Shown here one piece after another: positions 39,323 through 48,165 of a stretch of DNA of 64,000 nt. The notes under the pieces were generated by a model. It was given only the letters and a program-made list of their open reading frames with translations, was not told the origin of the DNA and ran no database searches. Positions within the stretch are counted from its first letter, which is position 1, and every line of letters starts with the position of its first letter. The position numbers were made by a program, and so were the translations under genes. Location of the stretch: NCBI RefSeq assembly GCF_000350225.1, contig NW_005179212.1, positions 1 through 64,000 of the forward strand. Direction: 5' to 3'. Source of the DNA: Chondrus crispus. Its lineage: Eukaryota > Rhodophyta > Florideophyceae > Gigartinales > Gigartinaceae.

Positions 39323-39900
39323 TTAATTCGCTGGAGTGTCCAAGGAGGAGCTCCACAAGCTCCTCTTTGGACACTCCAGCGACTTCCAGCTGATCTTGAA
39401 GAACTTCTCCTCATTCCTCACAACCTGCACATCGCTCCCCACGCCCCCATTCCTAAGCATCATCTGGATTTCCTTCTCACGCTCCTCAAACATCTTGAAG
39501 CCCTCCTCGACAGCGCTCATATTCCTCCTATCTGTCTCTGCGGTTCCCTTCGCAAAGTTGAACACCTCCTTCTCGCAATTCTTGCCAACTACCCGCGCCC
39601 ACTTGGCGCTGACCTTCTGCGACGCGATCTTATACGCCTGCTCGCGTTCCAGCTTGCTTCTGACAAGCTCGTGCAGCGGCAGGACCAGGGCCTTCTCCCG
39701 CCCTCAATCATGCGCGGGAGCTTCTTCCTGAGCTGCGCTAGCCCCGTCATGCGGTCCCCATCCCTCGCCACCGCGTCCCCGCCGCCCGGCACATGCAGCA
39801 TGTGCTCCATCATGTCGCCCTGTCCTGCCCTTCGCGGTGCAGCACGGGCAGCGGCCTCTCCTCGCTCGCCGACACCACTTGGCACGCCAGCCGTTGCACT
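39323..39900 (-). pseudogene. UTP14 N-terminal-region fragment
   Basis: Minus-strand homology in two frames. The right part reads MTGLAQLRKKLPRMIEGG; near 39705 it shifts frame and continues KALVLPLHELVRSKLEREQA, YKIASQKVSAKWARVVGKN and FKMFEEREKEIQMML. This matches the region of UTP14, a U3 snoRNP/small-subunit processome protein, where a PLxxxxxxRxxRxxAY...VSKW...V block is conserved. The fragment stops at a hairpin (39329-39381). The C-terminal domain of the same gene is found at 47147-47890 in the opposite direction. UTP14 works in the nucleolus in pre-18S rRNA processing; this copy is broken. Confidence 0.6.
39329..39381. repeat. Near-perfect 24-bp hairpin at the edge of the UTP14 fragment
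   Basis: Arms 39329-39352 and 39358-39381 match at 23 of 24 positions with a 5-base loop (ccaca). The arm starts cgctggagtgtccaa. As at the TPP fragment, it lies where homology to the host gene ends. Confidence 0.85.
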
Positions 39901-40183
39901 GCGCGAGAGCATTGCCCAATGGGACGTGCCGTGAGCAAGGGGTGGCCGCGTCGGCAGGGCGTTGCTCCCCTGCCGAAGATTTTTCCATCCTTCTCTCAGC
40001 ATCATTGCTGTAGGGCTTATTCTCGATAGATTCCAGCGAAGGCTGCAGATTGGTCTTGACATTAGGCGCGAAAGCCTGGTATGCCCCGGACCTTAGTCAG
40101 CCACTACGCGGGGCGCATGCTTTTGCTGCTTGTCGTAGCAGTATTCCACGGCGGTCCGCATTCGGACTTCGGCGTCGGTTCCC

Positions 40184-42523
40184 ATGCCACGCTCCAGCTC
40201 TGATTCAGAGTCCCAACGCGGTTCTGTGCGGCGCGGAAGAAGCTCTCGCAATCGCAATGCAATCAGCAAGTCAAAGTCCTCTGCTGCAATGAGGCGTAAT
40301 GCGCTTGCGAATGAAGCGGAGACGTACAAACCACCGGTGGAGTGCTGCGCACAGCGATGTGGCCAGATCATTCCATTTCAGCAGTCGAGGGGCCTCCGTC
40401 GTTCCTTTTGCGCCGGCAAAACTCAAGTTCACCGGAAACGACTTCTCATCGGACTCGTGGCCGATCGAAATGCGCTTGACGACCGAGATTCTGATAGTGG
40501 ATCGAGCAGCAAGAACAAGCCTGTTTTTCAGTACCATGGGATCGTAGTCTGTCGTTCATACATGCGCAGTGTAACAACAGCGTCGCCGGACTTACTTAAT
40601 AGTGTGCTTGGTACTCCGCATGCGCCGTCTTCACCGTATGCCAATAGGCGCGCAAGATCTTTGGATGGCAGCAAGCACACTCTTGTTGCTGCGTATCTTC
40701 TCGGAGTGAAATCTAGAGACGCTGACCACAGTCCGGAGCGCGATGTTTTCCATCTCCCACAACGCAACAAAATAGAGGTGTGGGAAGACTACTGTGAACA
40801 GGAGAGGGCGCTTGGTCGCCTCCCATGCGGTTACACGCACTTCGTGCGGACCTGGAAGGAGGTTGCACCTGAGATCAAGACGAGACGACTGCACGGGTTT
40901 GCTAGGTGTGATACATGCGTCGAGTTTGACGAAGATTTGGATGGACCTCTGACCGCGGAGCAAAGAGAGGATACGCTGCGGAGACGGTCCGAGCATATCC
41001 AGTTCGTACGTGCAAGTCGTGCCATGTACTACGCGACAAGAGACGAAGCGCAGCTCCGCCCTGACAGGACGATTTCCTTGATTGTAGACGGCGCTGATCA
41101 AGTGAAGTACGCATTGCCACATTTTGCGAGCAAATTGAAGGCTTCTTCAATTGGGCTGGGTATTCCCATACATCTCATTGGTGTACTGAACCACGGAGGG
41201 AAGTCAGCTGGTGCCGGAGCATTTTTGTTCACTGCGGAGGACTACAATCTAACTGGATCTAACCTTGTAGTCGAGGTGATTCACAGAGTTATTACGTCCG
41301 AGAGTAACCGATTACAAGCCTTGGATCTCATATTACCGCCCGTGCTCTTTGTTCAACTCGACAACTGCACCCGCGAGAACAAAAACTCGTTCACTCATGG
41401 GTATTTTGAGCTGCTTGTCGTTCGAGGAGTATTCAAAAAAGTGGTGGCACGTTATCTGCCTAAAGGTCACACTCATGAGGACATTGATCAGATGTTTTCT
41501 AGGACTGGGGCAGGCATCCGTGATAAGAACATATGCACTATTCCTGAATTACATGCCGCGCTTGGGGAGAGCTTCACTCCGCAGCCGATCATATCACATA
41601 TTGACTCAACTATCAACACGAAAGCTCTGTTCGAGGTTAATAGGCTTCTTCGACCGTCCTCAGAGCTCAGTGGATTTACTGTGTACCACGAGTTCTCATT
41701 CACAGTTGACGCAGCAGGTGCCTCTACGTGTGAGGTCAAGCTTTGGCCAATTTCGCAGAGTTCCGTGTCTCTACTGTCTTCTGGGCTGCCGGCGGGGTTT
41801 CTGCGCGCAGGCTTAAGTTTGGACCTACGAAAAATGACAATTCCTCCTCTTGTACGCAAGAAGAGCACTACAGAAGACGCGCACAGGATGACGCGACGCA
41901 TTCAGGCAGTTGAACGTCGGATCGGTTCCCAGGCGAGCATGGAAGCTCTTAGAACTCTCATCGCAAGACTGACACTTGGTGGCGAAGTTCCATGCCCTTG
42001 GAACCTAAGCACTTGTCCAGAGATGAACGGGCATTACACACGCGATGCAGTATACATGAGAGAACGGCTGCCTGATGGGCGATGCGGAGAGTCGCTCTCG
42101 CCAGGCTCTGAAGATGAGGAGCCTGACTTCGACATGGATGAGATACCGATCGCGGGCGTGGAGTACAATGTGGGAGATCTTGTTGTGGTCCGACCGCACG
42201 TCACCCAGCTCAAGTTCGGGAGATTCTGGATTGGAGCGATAGTGAAGCGGAAAAAGACCAATCCTGTTCCTGGGCAAGAGCAACGCATCGCGGTGTTGTG
42301 GGTCCAATGGATGGAACCCGAAAATGGAGTCGCAGAGCTGACAGCTAAATTTTGCCCTGCGGTTGGCGATGCTGACGAAATCTATGTCGATTCCGTTCTC
42401 TGCAAATTTCCTAAGCTTCTCCGGAGCGGGCAGCTCCCAGTGAAAGTACAAAAAGAAATATCGAGGACGTTAGTCACGTGTGAATCTCGAGATGCTGGTG
42501 GCTACATCAGCAAGCGAGGATAG
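40184..42523 (+). CDS. DUF7869-type protein with DDE-like core, 779 residues
   Basis: Intact ATG-to-stop frame. Residues 1-110 are Ser/Arg-rich with a Cys cluster (CCAQRCG, FCAGK). Residues ~215-250 (THFVRTWKEVAPEIK, FARCDTCVEF) look like the zinc-binding lead-in of the family. The core has LIVDGADQVKYA (Asp 302), FVQLDNCTRENKN (Asp 393) and YLPKGHTHEDIDQMF (Glu 432, Asp 433, Asp 435), a D-D-E/D spacing compatible with an RNase-H-fold transposase. The last ~110 residues are shared with the ORF at 1-465. The family occurs in many transposon-rich eukaryotes; its activity has not, to my knowledge, been shown. It lies between the UTP14 fragments and 1.4 kb upstream of the ParB-like gene on the same strand. 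Confidence 0.7.
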   Translation: MPRSSSDSESQRGSVRRGRSSRNRNAISKSKSSAAMRRNALANEAETYKPPVECCAQRCGQIIPFQQSRGLRRSFCAGKTQVHRKRLLIGLVADRNALDDRDSDSGSSSKNKPVFQYHGIVVCRSYMRSVTTASPDLLNSVLGTPHAPSSPYANRRARSLDGSKHTLVAAYLLGVKSRDADHSPERDVFHLPQRNKIEVWEDYCEQERALGRLPCGYTHFVRTWKEVAPEIKTRRLHGFARCDTCVEFDEDLDGPLTAEQREDTLRRRSEHIQFVRASRAMYYATRDEAQLRPDRTISLIVDGADQVKYALPHFASKLKASSIGLGIPIHLIGVLNHGGKSAGAGAFLFTAEDYNLTGSNLVVEVIHRVITSESNRLQALDLILPPVLFVQLDNCTRENKNSFTHGYFELLVVRGVFKKVVARYLPKGHTHEDIDQMFSRTGAGIRDKNICTIPELHAALGESFTPQPIISHIDSTINTKALFEVNRLLRPSSELSGFTVYHEFSFTVDAAGASTCEVKLWPISQSSVSLLSSGLPAGFLRAGLSLDLRKMTIPPLVRKKSTTEDAHRMTRRIQAVERRIGSQASMEALRTLIARLTLGGEVPCPWNLSTCPEMNGHYTRDAVYMRERLPDGRCGESLSPGSEDEEPDFDMDEIPIAGVEYNVGDLVVVRPHVTQLKFGRFWIGAIVKRKKTNPVPGQEQRIAVLWVQWMEPENGVAELTAKFCPAVGDADEIYVDSVLCKFPKLLRSGQLPVKVQKEISRTLVTCESRDAGGYISKRG

Positions 42524-43766
42524 AAAGTATTCGGCAGCGCGCTCATGGATTAAAAATGACGGACCGAGGCTTTTGCGGAGATTTAGTGCAGTTTATGAAT
42601 ATTCAGACTCTGCACACGGCGTTATAACGCCGTCGATGGCGGTTTTTTGATTTGCGGATGATAGTTACAACGGTTTGTGGGAGGAAGAGACGGATTTCTA
42701 TGACGAAAATGGTGCCCGGAGCTCCAAAGTTGACTATGAGTTGGAGAGAAATAAAAAGGGAGATTTCATGTCGTTATCTTCAAATCCAGTTCCCTGTTGT
42801 TGTTATATGCACACCTCGCTCAGCACATTAGTCCTGCTTGAACTGTCTCCATGCGTCAATATCTGTCAGTTCACGGCAAACTATAAACGGGTGACAGAGA
42901 TGTTGTATATCCCCAGCAATCGCATACAAACTTCCCGTGAGAGGGAACGAACAAATACCCCTATGAATAATACATGGAATCCTGCTTAGGTAGGCCATAT
43001 CAGTCCTCATCTTCAAACGGAGATGTCAGGAGATCGATCAAGTGCAGCAACGCACGTCAAGATCGCGGTGCAGAATGGAGGAAGGCGAGGCGGAAAAACT
43101 GGTCGCCAAGCTCAAGCGAATGTGTGGGTGCTCGGGGACGCCGTCACCGGCAAATCACGCATTGGAAGGCGACCAGGGAATGACGATAGCGGCGGAAACG
43201 CACCAAGTGCGGAGACGGGGACGGAAGGCTTGGAAATTGAATATCAAAAGTAAAGAGGGGCTAGGAAGGGGGAAGGGTGAAAGATTAAATATATGGCTCC
43301 CAGTGTTCTGTGTACAATGCTCCACTCCAACTTTCTCGAACTCAACTTTCACATTTTTTGGCTCGCGAGGATCCCTCCCAGACGCATGAGCCGAATCCTG
43401 TCCACTGTTTACATTTCTTCGCTCGGAATCCACGCTGCCGTTGTTTCGATTGACGAAGACTGAACCCACTGTCAGCAAGCACCCGATAATGTTTATTCAG
43501 GTCATAAGAGGTCCAAATATATTTGTTGGCAGAAGGAAATCGTAAAACTTCAGAAAAAAAACACTGTCATAACTCTCAGATCGCTGTAAGTAAGGGTATG
43601 ATATCCCGAAATGTCGATATTCTTTGCCTTGGCTAATATTTTTGCCTCTTCCAAACACCGAGTATCGTTTATTCGTTCTTTGCTGACAGTGTTATGGGGA
43701 TAGGGATATGAGCTGATGAACACGTCAACTTCTCTACGTGGCGACGGTCACGTGGTGATCAGCGTC
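42524..43766. other. Intergenic between the DUF7869 and ParB-like genes
   Basis: A short palindrome (acggcgttataacgccgt) near 42617-42634 just after the gene could help transcript ending. A plus-strand open frame 43042-43389 has no recognised features. Otherwise nothing. Confidence 0.3.
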
Positions 43767-43818
43767 GGCTAGGCTGTGCTGGCCTGCTTCGCATGAAGCA
43801 GGCCAAATCAGCCTAGCC
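43767..43818. repeat. Hairpin upstream of the ParB-like gene
   Basis: Arms 43767-43790 and 43795-43818 match at 21 of 24 positions around a 4-base loop (gcat); the arm starts ggctaggctg and ends tggcctgcttc. It lies 140 bp before the ParB-like start codon. Confidence 0.75.
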
Positions 43819-43956
43819 GAGTCATCTCACTGTGCTGATGGCACTGGATCCTTTACAACATCGAGTGAGGACGCATCGCGCAGCAGCTCGCTTGCAGAGG
43901 ACTACGATCAGAAGCAATTTGCTAGATTTATCGCACATCTGCTCGAAGTCGGCGAA

Positions 43957-45198
43957 ATGGAAAGCCCGCCGGCCGGTGATGGTCATGAGGCCGAGAGCGC
44001 AATGTCTTTCGCCGACATGTTTGACGGCTTCGTGCACGTTGACCCGGCGAGGTGTGTGCCCGGTGCGCGCATTCGCGCTGTCTCTAAATCTCGTGTACGT
44101 GCGCTCGCCCACAGCATCTCAACTCTGTCTTTTGTGTCAGCTTCCGCGGCCCTGACTGTGTACAAGGCGCTGCCGTCGGATCTCGTTCAAGCCGGCAAGG
44201 CCGTTGACGACCCAACCGCCGAGCGTGCAATCCAAGAGGGGGAAAAGACGGGAAATGTGTGGTATGGTGTGTGCGATGGCGCCGCGTTGCTCGAAGCCCT
44301 GGTTATGCTGGCAGAGGAGGCTCCCACTCCACAAGATCGCAAGGACTTCAAGGAGATGCGGCCACAAGCCCGACTGCTCCGAACGTGCAGCAGGCATTCC
44401 ATGGTTATGCTGGGCACGATGCTTAATGCCGCGTCATCCAATCGCGTGAAGCTCACCTACGCGGATATGCTTGTGGCTGGCAAGCACCTTCTCGACCAAG
44501 TCAGAGATGTAGATGGAGAGTTACACCTCGTGCGACGGGCCATGGACATGTATCATTCTCTTGCCAGTAATGGCCGCAGAAAGGATGCAGCAGCCTATGC
44601 CCGCGTTTCGGACAATTCCAAGTTTGCCTCTTCTCCCGCTCAGGGATTTGAATCTGAGAACACATTTCGGCAGCGCCTGCAGATTGCACGGAAGTTTCAT
44701 TGGCCGGCGCTCCACCTCATGCAGAGCGTGATGACGGAGATCGGATACGAAAATCTCTGGACGTCTTCAAACACGAAGGCAACTGGGATTCACAAGCTGA
44801 CTAGCCTACAACAAAAGAGATTGATTACGCGCGTGAAATTTCTCAAGAAAGATACCAGGGCGGTGACAAAATCACAGGTGGATGCTGCTAGCTTTGCCAT
44901 GACCGTAACGTCCACGCATATTTCTCGGCTACTCGGCTATCTGGGCTACAATGTCTACGTGAACGATGATGCTGGCCTCGAGGCAGTGGACGAGAACTGT
45001 ACAGTACCAGAGAAAACCGCGACGGGTGAATTTCGTCGCGAGCTGCTGCATATGGTGAACACTGGCGCGGCAGACAAATTGATTGCAGAGCAGATTTCAG
45101 ACCAGGGAACAGCTGCTGACACCTCCCACATGATTTCGCCCGCACTCCTGCAGGCGGCACGGGCGGGGGGGAGGACAGCGCGACAAGATGCCGCGTAG
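43957..45198 (+). CDS. ParB/sulfiredoxin-fold-like protein, 413 residues
   Basis: Residues ~30-120 read IRAVSKSRVRALAHSIS ... YGVCDGAALLEALVML. This resembles the ParB N-terminal fold: a residue string that picks a set of positions (R-x-S-x-x-R-x-x-x-L-A-x-S-I), then a Y-x-V-x-D-G turn followed by a helix. The classic GxxR is changed to GAALL, so enzymatic CTPase or nuclease action is uncertain. The remaining 290 residues are helical and unrecognised. The next gene, a DNA methyltransferase, opens only 26 bp after this stop; ParB-like and methyltransferase genes are commonly paired in phages and mobile elements. A plausible phase-0 intron (45055-45224) would fuse the two. The ParB call rests on pattern only. 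Confidence 0.5.
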   Translation: MESPPAGDGHEAESAMSFADMFDGFVHVDPARCVPGARIRAVSKSRVRALAHSISTLSFVSASAALTVYKALPSDLVQAGKAVDDPTAERAIQEGEKTGNVWYGVCDGAALLEALVMLAEEAPTPQDRKDFKEMRPQARLLRTCSRHSMVMLGTMLNAASSNRVKLTYADMLVAGKHLLDQVRDVDGELHLVRRAMDMYHSLASNGRRKDAAAYARVSDNSKFASSPAQGFESENTFRQRLQIARKFHWPALHLMQSVMTEIGYENLWTSSNTKATGIHKLTSLQQKRLITRVKFLKKDTRAVTKSQVDAASFAMTVTSTHISRLLGYLGYNVYVNDDAGLEAVDENCTVPEKTATGEFRRELLHMVNTGAADKLIAEQISDQGTAADTSHMISPALLQAARAGGRTARQDAA

Positions 45199-45224
45199 CT
45201 GAGGGAAGGACTAACGTCGCTCAG
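45055..45224 (+). other. Candidate phase-0 intron joining the ParB-like and methyltransferase frames
   Basis: Donor gtgaac right after the ATG codon ending at 45054; ctaac branch-like word at 45211-45215; acceptor tcag ending at 45224. Removing these 170 bases joins codon ends exactly, bypasses the stop at 45196-45198 and continues into the methyltransferase frame, which is open from 45225. Confidence 0.35.
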
Positions 45225-45257
45225 GTGTCTCGAAACGGGGTGGCAGAAAAAAATGAA

Positions 45258-46673
45258 ATGGGCGACAGCAAAACCGGTGGTCCTGCACCGGTTCAGCCAG
45301 AATTATCTGATGGGGAAGGCCCCCTTTCTGATTACGATGTTCAGAGTGCTCCACATACGCCGGGATTATCCAATGATCCAAACACTCCAGGCTCACCCAC
45401 GGCTCTACAGATGCCCCTACCGAAAGGGAAGCAGGTGCTCAACATCGAAGCATCCGCTGTAGCAAGAGAAAAGCTCTCTTGCATGAATATCGAAATGTTC
45501 CGCGAGTCGTTCGAATTATTCTCATCGAAATCGTACTTTGGAGATCATGTTCGAGGCAGAGCAATGCTCGTCATTGTCGATCTACCCTATAATATTGGCG
45601 TATCAAAGGGCACTAGAGACTTTATTAGCGCGGAAGATGTGAAGCGAGTCGTAACTCATGCAGCAGAGGCCTGTGCAACGCGTGGGAATATACTGCTTTT
45701 CTGTTCATGGCAGACCTATGTCCTAATTGTGACAACGCTACAGAACATGGGCTCGAGTTGTCCGGTTTACTTCAACATAATACGAATTACCATCGAAAGG
45801 GAAGTAGTGCTTCGGCGACGAGCGCCTGGGACGATGATCAGACCGGATAACGGACAGGAACTGGTTCTTGTGCTCTACAAAAGCATCGATCGATTTACGC
45901 ATTTGGACCAGCTCTATTCATATCTTAAACATACGACGCGAGCTCGAACAGTGAATATTATCGACCATGTCCGTCCCTTTTCGGGTAAGTTCCTGTGGAA
46001 CTCCTATTTTGAGGGATACCTCGATACGGACGACGTCTACAGCACTCAGACCTCTGGGCTCCGTGCGCCGCGCGGCTCGCGGCGCCGTAAGCAAATTCGT
46101 CCTGAGCAGAAGTCGATAGACCTCCTGAAAGACTTGGGTCTTGCGTACTGCAAGCCCGTCGGGCTCTGGTACGACTGCATGTGCGGAACAGGTACAGCCG
46201 GGATTGCTGCGCTTGAACTCGGATCTCCTGCTGTAATGACGGACATTGACTTCGACTGTATTGACGCATCCGCACCGCTGCTTTTGCAGCTTCTAGAGAA
46301 ACGTAAGATGATGCAAGGAGCGAAGAAACATCTCCAGCGTCGCAAAAACACGTTGCCGGAGTCTTCCTCCGACGAAGGACCTGAAAAAGCCGAGGTCTCA
46401 TCCCATTTAGGATCCGGTTCTGAACAAGAGAGCCAGACCGGTGATGACGACATGATAAATGCGAGCGAAATCGATGCAAATGTTGAGCCAGGCAGCGGTG
46501 AAGGAGCAAGGAGCGCAATTCGTGATGGCTGCGATATAATAAAAATCGGCAAAGACGACGAAAGGGAAGAGGCGGAGCCGGCTACGAAGAAGCAAAAGAT
46601 GGAGATTGCCGGCGGCGATGCTGACACGGATCAGCAACTTCTACAGCTACTTGATCAAATGTCTTCGAGCTGA
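45258..46673 (+). CDS. DNA methyltransferase-like protein, beta-class (N6-A or N4-C type)
   Basis: The frame is open from 45225 (GTG); the first ATG is at 45258. Numbered from 45225, motif IV is VIVDLPYNIG (DLPYN at 119-123, in place of DPPYN/DPPYW). The SAM-binding motif I, WYDCMCGTGTAGIAAL, is at ~315-330, preceded by the helix EQKSIDLLKDLGL, and an acidic residue follows in VMTDIDFD. The order IV then I is that of the permuted beta class, which modifies exocyclic amines of adenine or cytosine in DNA. The ~120 residues after are acidic, Ser-rich and contain a KKQK basic patch that may be a nuclear signal. Motif I has Asp-Cys-Met-Cys instead of the usual Asp-Pro-Phe, so activity is open. It follows the ParB-like gene tightly. 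Confidence 0.7.
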   Translation: MGDSKTGGPAPVQPELSDGEGPLSDYDVQSAPHTPGLSNDPNTPGSPTALQMPLPKGKQVLNIEASAVAREKLSCMNIEMFRESFELFSSKSYFGDHVRGRAMLVIVDLPYNIGVSKGTRDFISAEDVKRVVTHAAEACATRGNILLFCSWQTYVLIVTTLQNMGSSCPVYFNIIRITIEREVVLRRRAPGTMIRPDNGQELVLVLYKSIDRFTHLDQLYSYLKHTTRARTVNIIDHVRPFSGKFLWNSYFEGYLDTDDVYSTQTSGLRAPRGSRRRKQIRPEQKSIDLLKDLGLAYCKPVGLWYDCMCGTGTAGIAALELGSPAVMTDIDFDCIDASAPLLLQLLEKRKMMQGAKKHLQRRKNTLPESSSDEGPEKAEVSSHLGSGSEQESQTGDDDMINASEIDANVEPGSGEGARSAIRDGCDIIKIGKDDEREEAEPATKKQKMEIAGGDADTDQQLLQLLDQMSSS

Positions 46674-46676
46674 AAT

Positions 46677-47006
46677 TTGCCATTGATGCGCAAGAGGAGG
46701 GGTCGGAGGATGACAGCTGCCAGAGGGTTTAGATGCGCAGCAGCCTCCATCTGCGCAGTTCTCAGTGATGATGAGCTGACGTTTGACATGAAATGCGGGA
46801 ACATGGCGTGCGCGAGTGATGCGAATGGCGGTGGACGTCTGCATGATATGTGTGCAGGGAAGGTATGGATGAGCACTGCGGCAAAGAAGCTGGATTTGTG
46901 GAGCGAGCCAGCGAATGGCGAGCCGGGATACTGCTCCCTCACATGCTGGAAGATGGTAGCGAGATCAGCCCGCATGTCAAAGTTTCTTCCTGGCCTCTTA
47001 AGGTAG
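46677..47006 (+). CDS. Small Cys-rich ORF after the methyltransferase gene
   Basis: 109 codons starting a few bases after the methyltransferase stop. Cys pairs (MKCGNMACAS and GYCSLTCWKM) could form a zinc-binding knot. A minus-strand frame over the same DNA is equally long, so this could be chance. No family recognised. Confidence 0.25.
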   Translation: MPLMRKRRGRRMTAARGFRCAAASICAVLSDDELTFDMKCGNMACASDANGGGRLHDMCAGKVWMSTAAKKLDLWSEPANGEPGYCSLTCWKMVARSARMSKFLPGLLR

Positions 47007-47146
47007 TGCAGGATGTTTTTTGTCTGAAGTCCTTGACATCTGTCAATGGTCCGCCTTGACAACGAAGAATAAATCACGACTTAGTGCACTCAGTAAGCAC
47101 AGCTCTGCTGTCAATTTTCTCAGCTCTCAGTTAGGTCCCTACTGCG

Positions 47147-47890
47147 TTGCAGCAGAATAGTAAGAAGACGTGCAAGAGGAGCGCAACGGGGACAACACCG
47201 ACGACCTCGGTAGTAGATTACAAGCAAGAAACGAGGTTCAAAAATGAAAACGATGAGGAAGCAAAGACAACGACGCACAGGAAGGAAACAAAAGCGGATG
47301 TCAGACGCGATGATGCTGAGGACGAGAGTGAGATGACGACATGGTACGGATGAATCTAGTGGGAAAGGCATTTTTCGGAGCAGGGGGTACTGACAAGCCA
47401 GACTTTCATGCGATGAAGGAGGGTGAAATCGGACGGACTCTCCCCCAAGGCTGTGGACTTGGGCGCAGAAGTGCTGCCAGGGTGGGGCAGCTGGGAGGGG
47501 GTCAGGATGAAGAAGCGTCGCAAGGACGGGCAGGCTGAAAGCGCGTTTGCGCGGGCCTCTCGCGAGCGCTTGGCCACGGGTCGCTCGAAGGCGCTCTGCG
47601 CTAGCGCGGACTGGGACCTGTCGCGCGTGATCCTGGACGAGCGGCAGATCAAACAGGCGACGCAGTTGAAGCTGGCTTCGGGCCCGTTTCTGTTCACGTT
47701 CCGGGCGCAGTGGCCGCGCGACGCGACCGCGCCCGTGTGCTGCGACCTGCCCACAGTGCGGGCTTTCCAGGAGCAGGTCACCGGGCGCATCAAGAAGATG
47801 GCCACTATTTCTTCCAAGCCTATCAGCCTCTCAAGCGGGCTTGCCGCTGTCCTGCAAGACCGCAAGCGCAAGATCGAGGCGAGCAGTGGG
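47147..47890 (+). pseudogene. UTP14 C-terminal fragment
   Basis: Homology passes through at least two shifts. 47147-47340 is a charged, acidic lead; 47344-47420 reads NLVGKAFFGAGGTDKPDF; then from 47423 comes VLPGWGSWEGVRMKKRRK, the LPGWGSW...K motif that marks the UTP14 C terminus, followed by VILDERQIKQATQLKL and FLFTFRAQWPRDATAPV, which match its terminal helices. This is the opposite orientation and 7 kb from the N-terminal fragment at 39.3-39.9 kb. The middle of the gene is missing. Not functional. Confidence 0.7.
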
Positions 47891-48165
47891 GTTTTAGCGC
47901 GGCATCAGCAGAGTTGTGTCACGTCCACGCGCTGGATTCGATCCGCCGCTTTGATCCGACCGCATCCCACCCAATCGTTGCCCGCGTTGTGCGTTGTGTC
48001 ACCCTCTAATTTACTCCGCTGTTCCGTACGATAGGCCGGCCCCCGTCAATTCATTCACTTCCCCCCAGCCTGCCAACATTTATTATTATATGCACCCTGC
48101 TCTATCCCCAGCCCAGCTCCCCTGGCCCTCTCCCCATTCGCAGTGTCTCACCCTCCCATCACAAT

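Noticed and set aside
45225-46673. Bacterial contamination as the source of the ParB/methyltransferase pair
   Set aside because: The genes sit between eukaryotic gene fragments and transposons, the methyltransferase has a long acidic Ser-rich tail with a nuclear-signal-like patch, and no Shine-Dalgarno-like spacing is needed to explain the start. Not formally excluded without read data.
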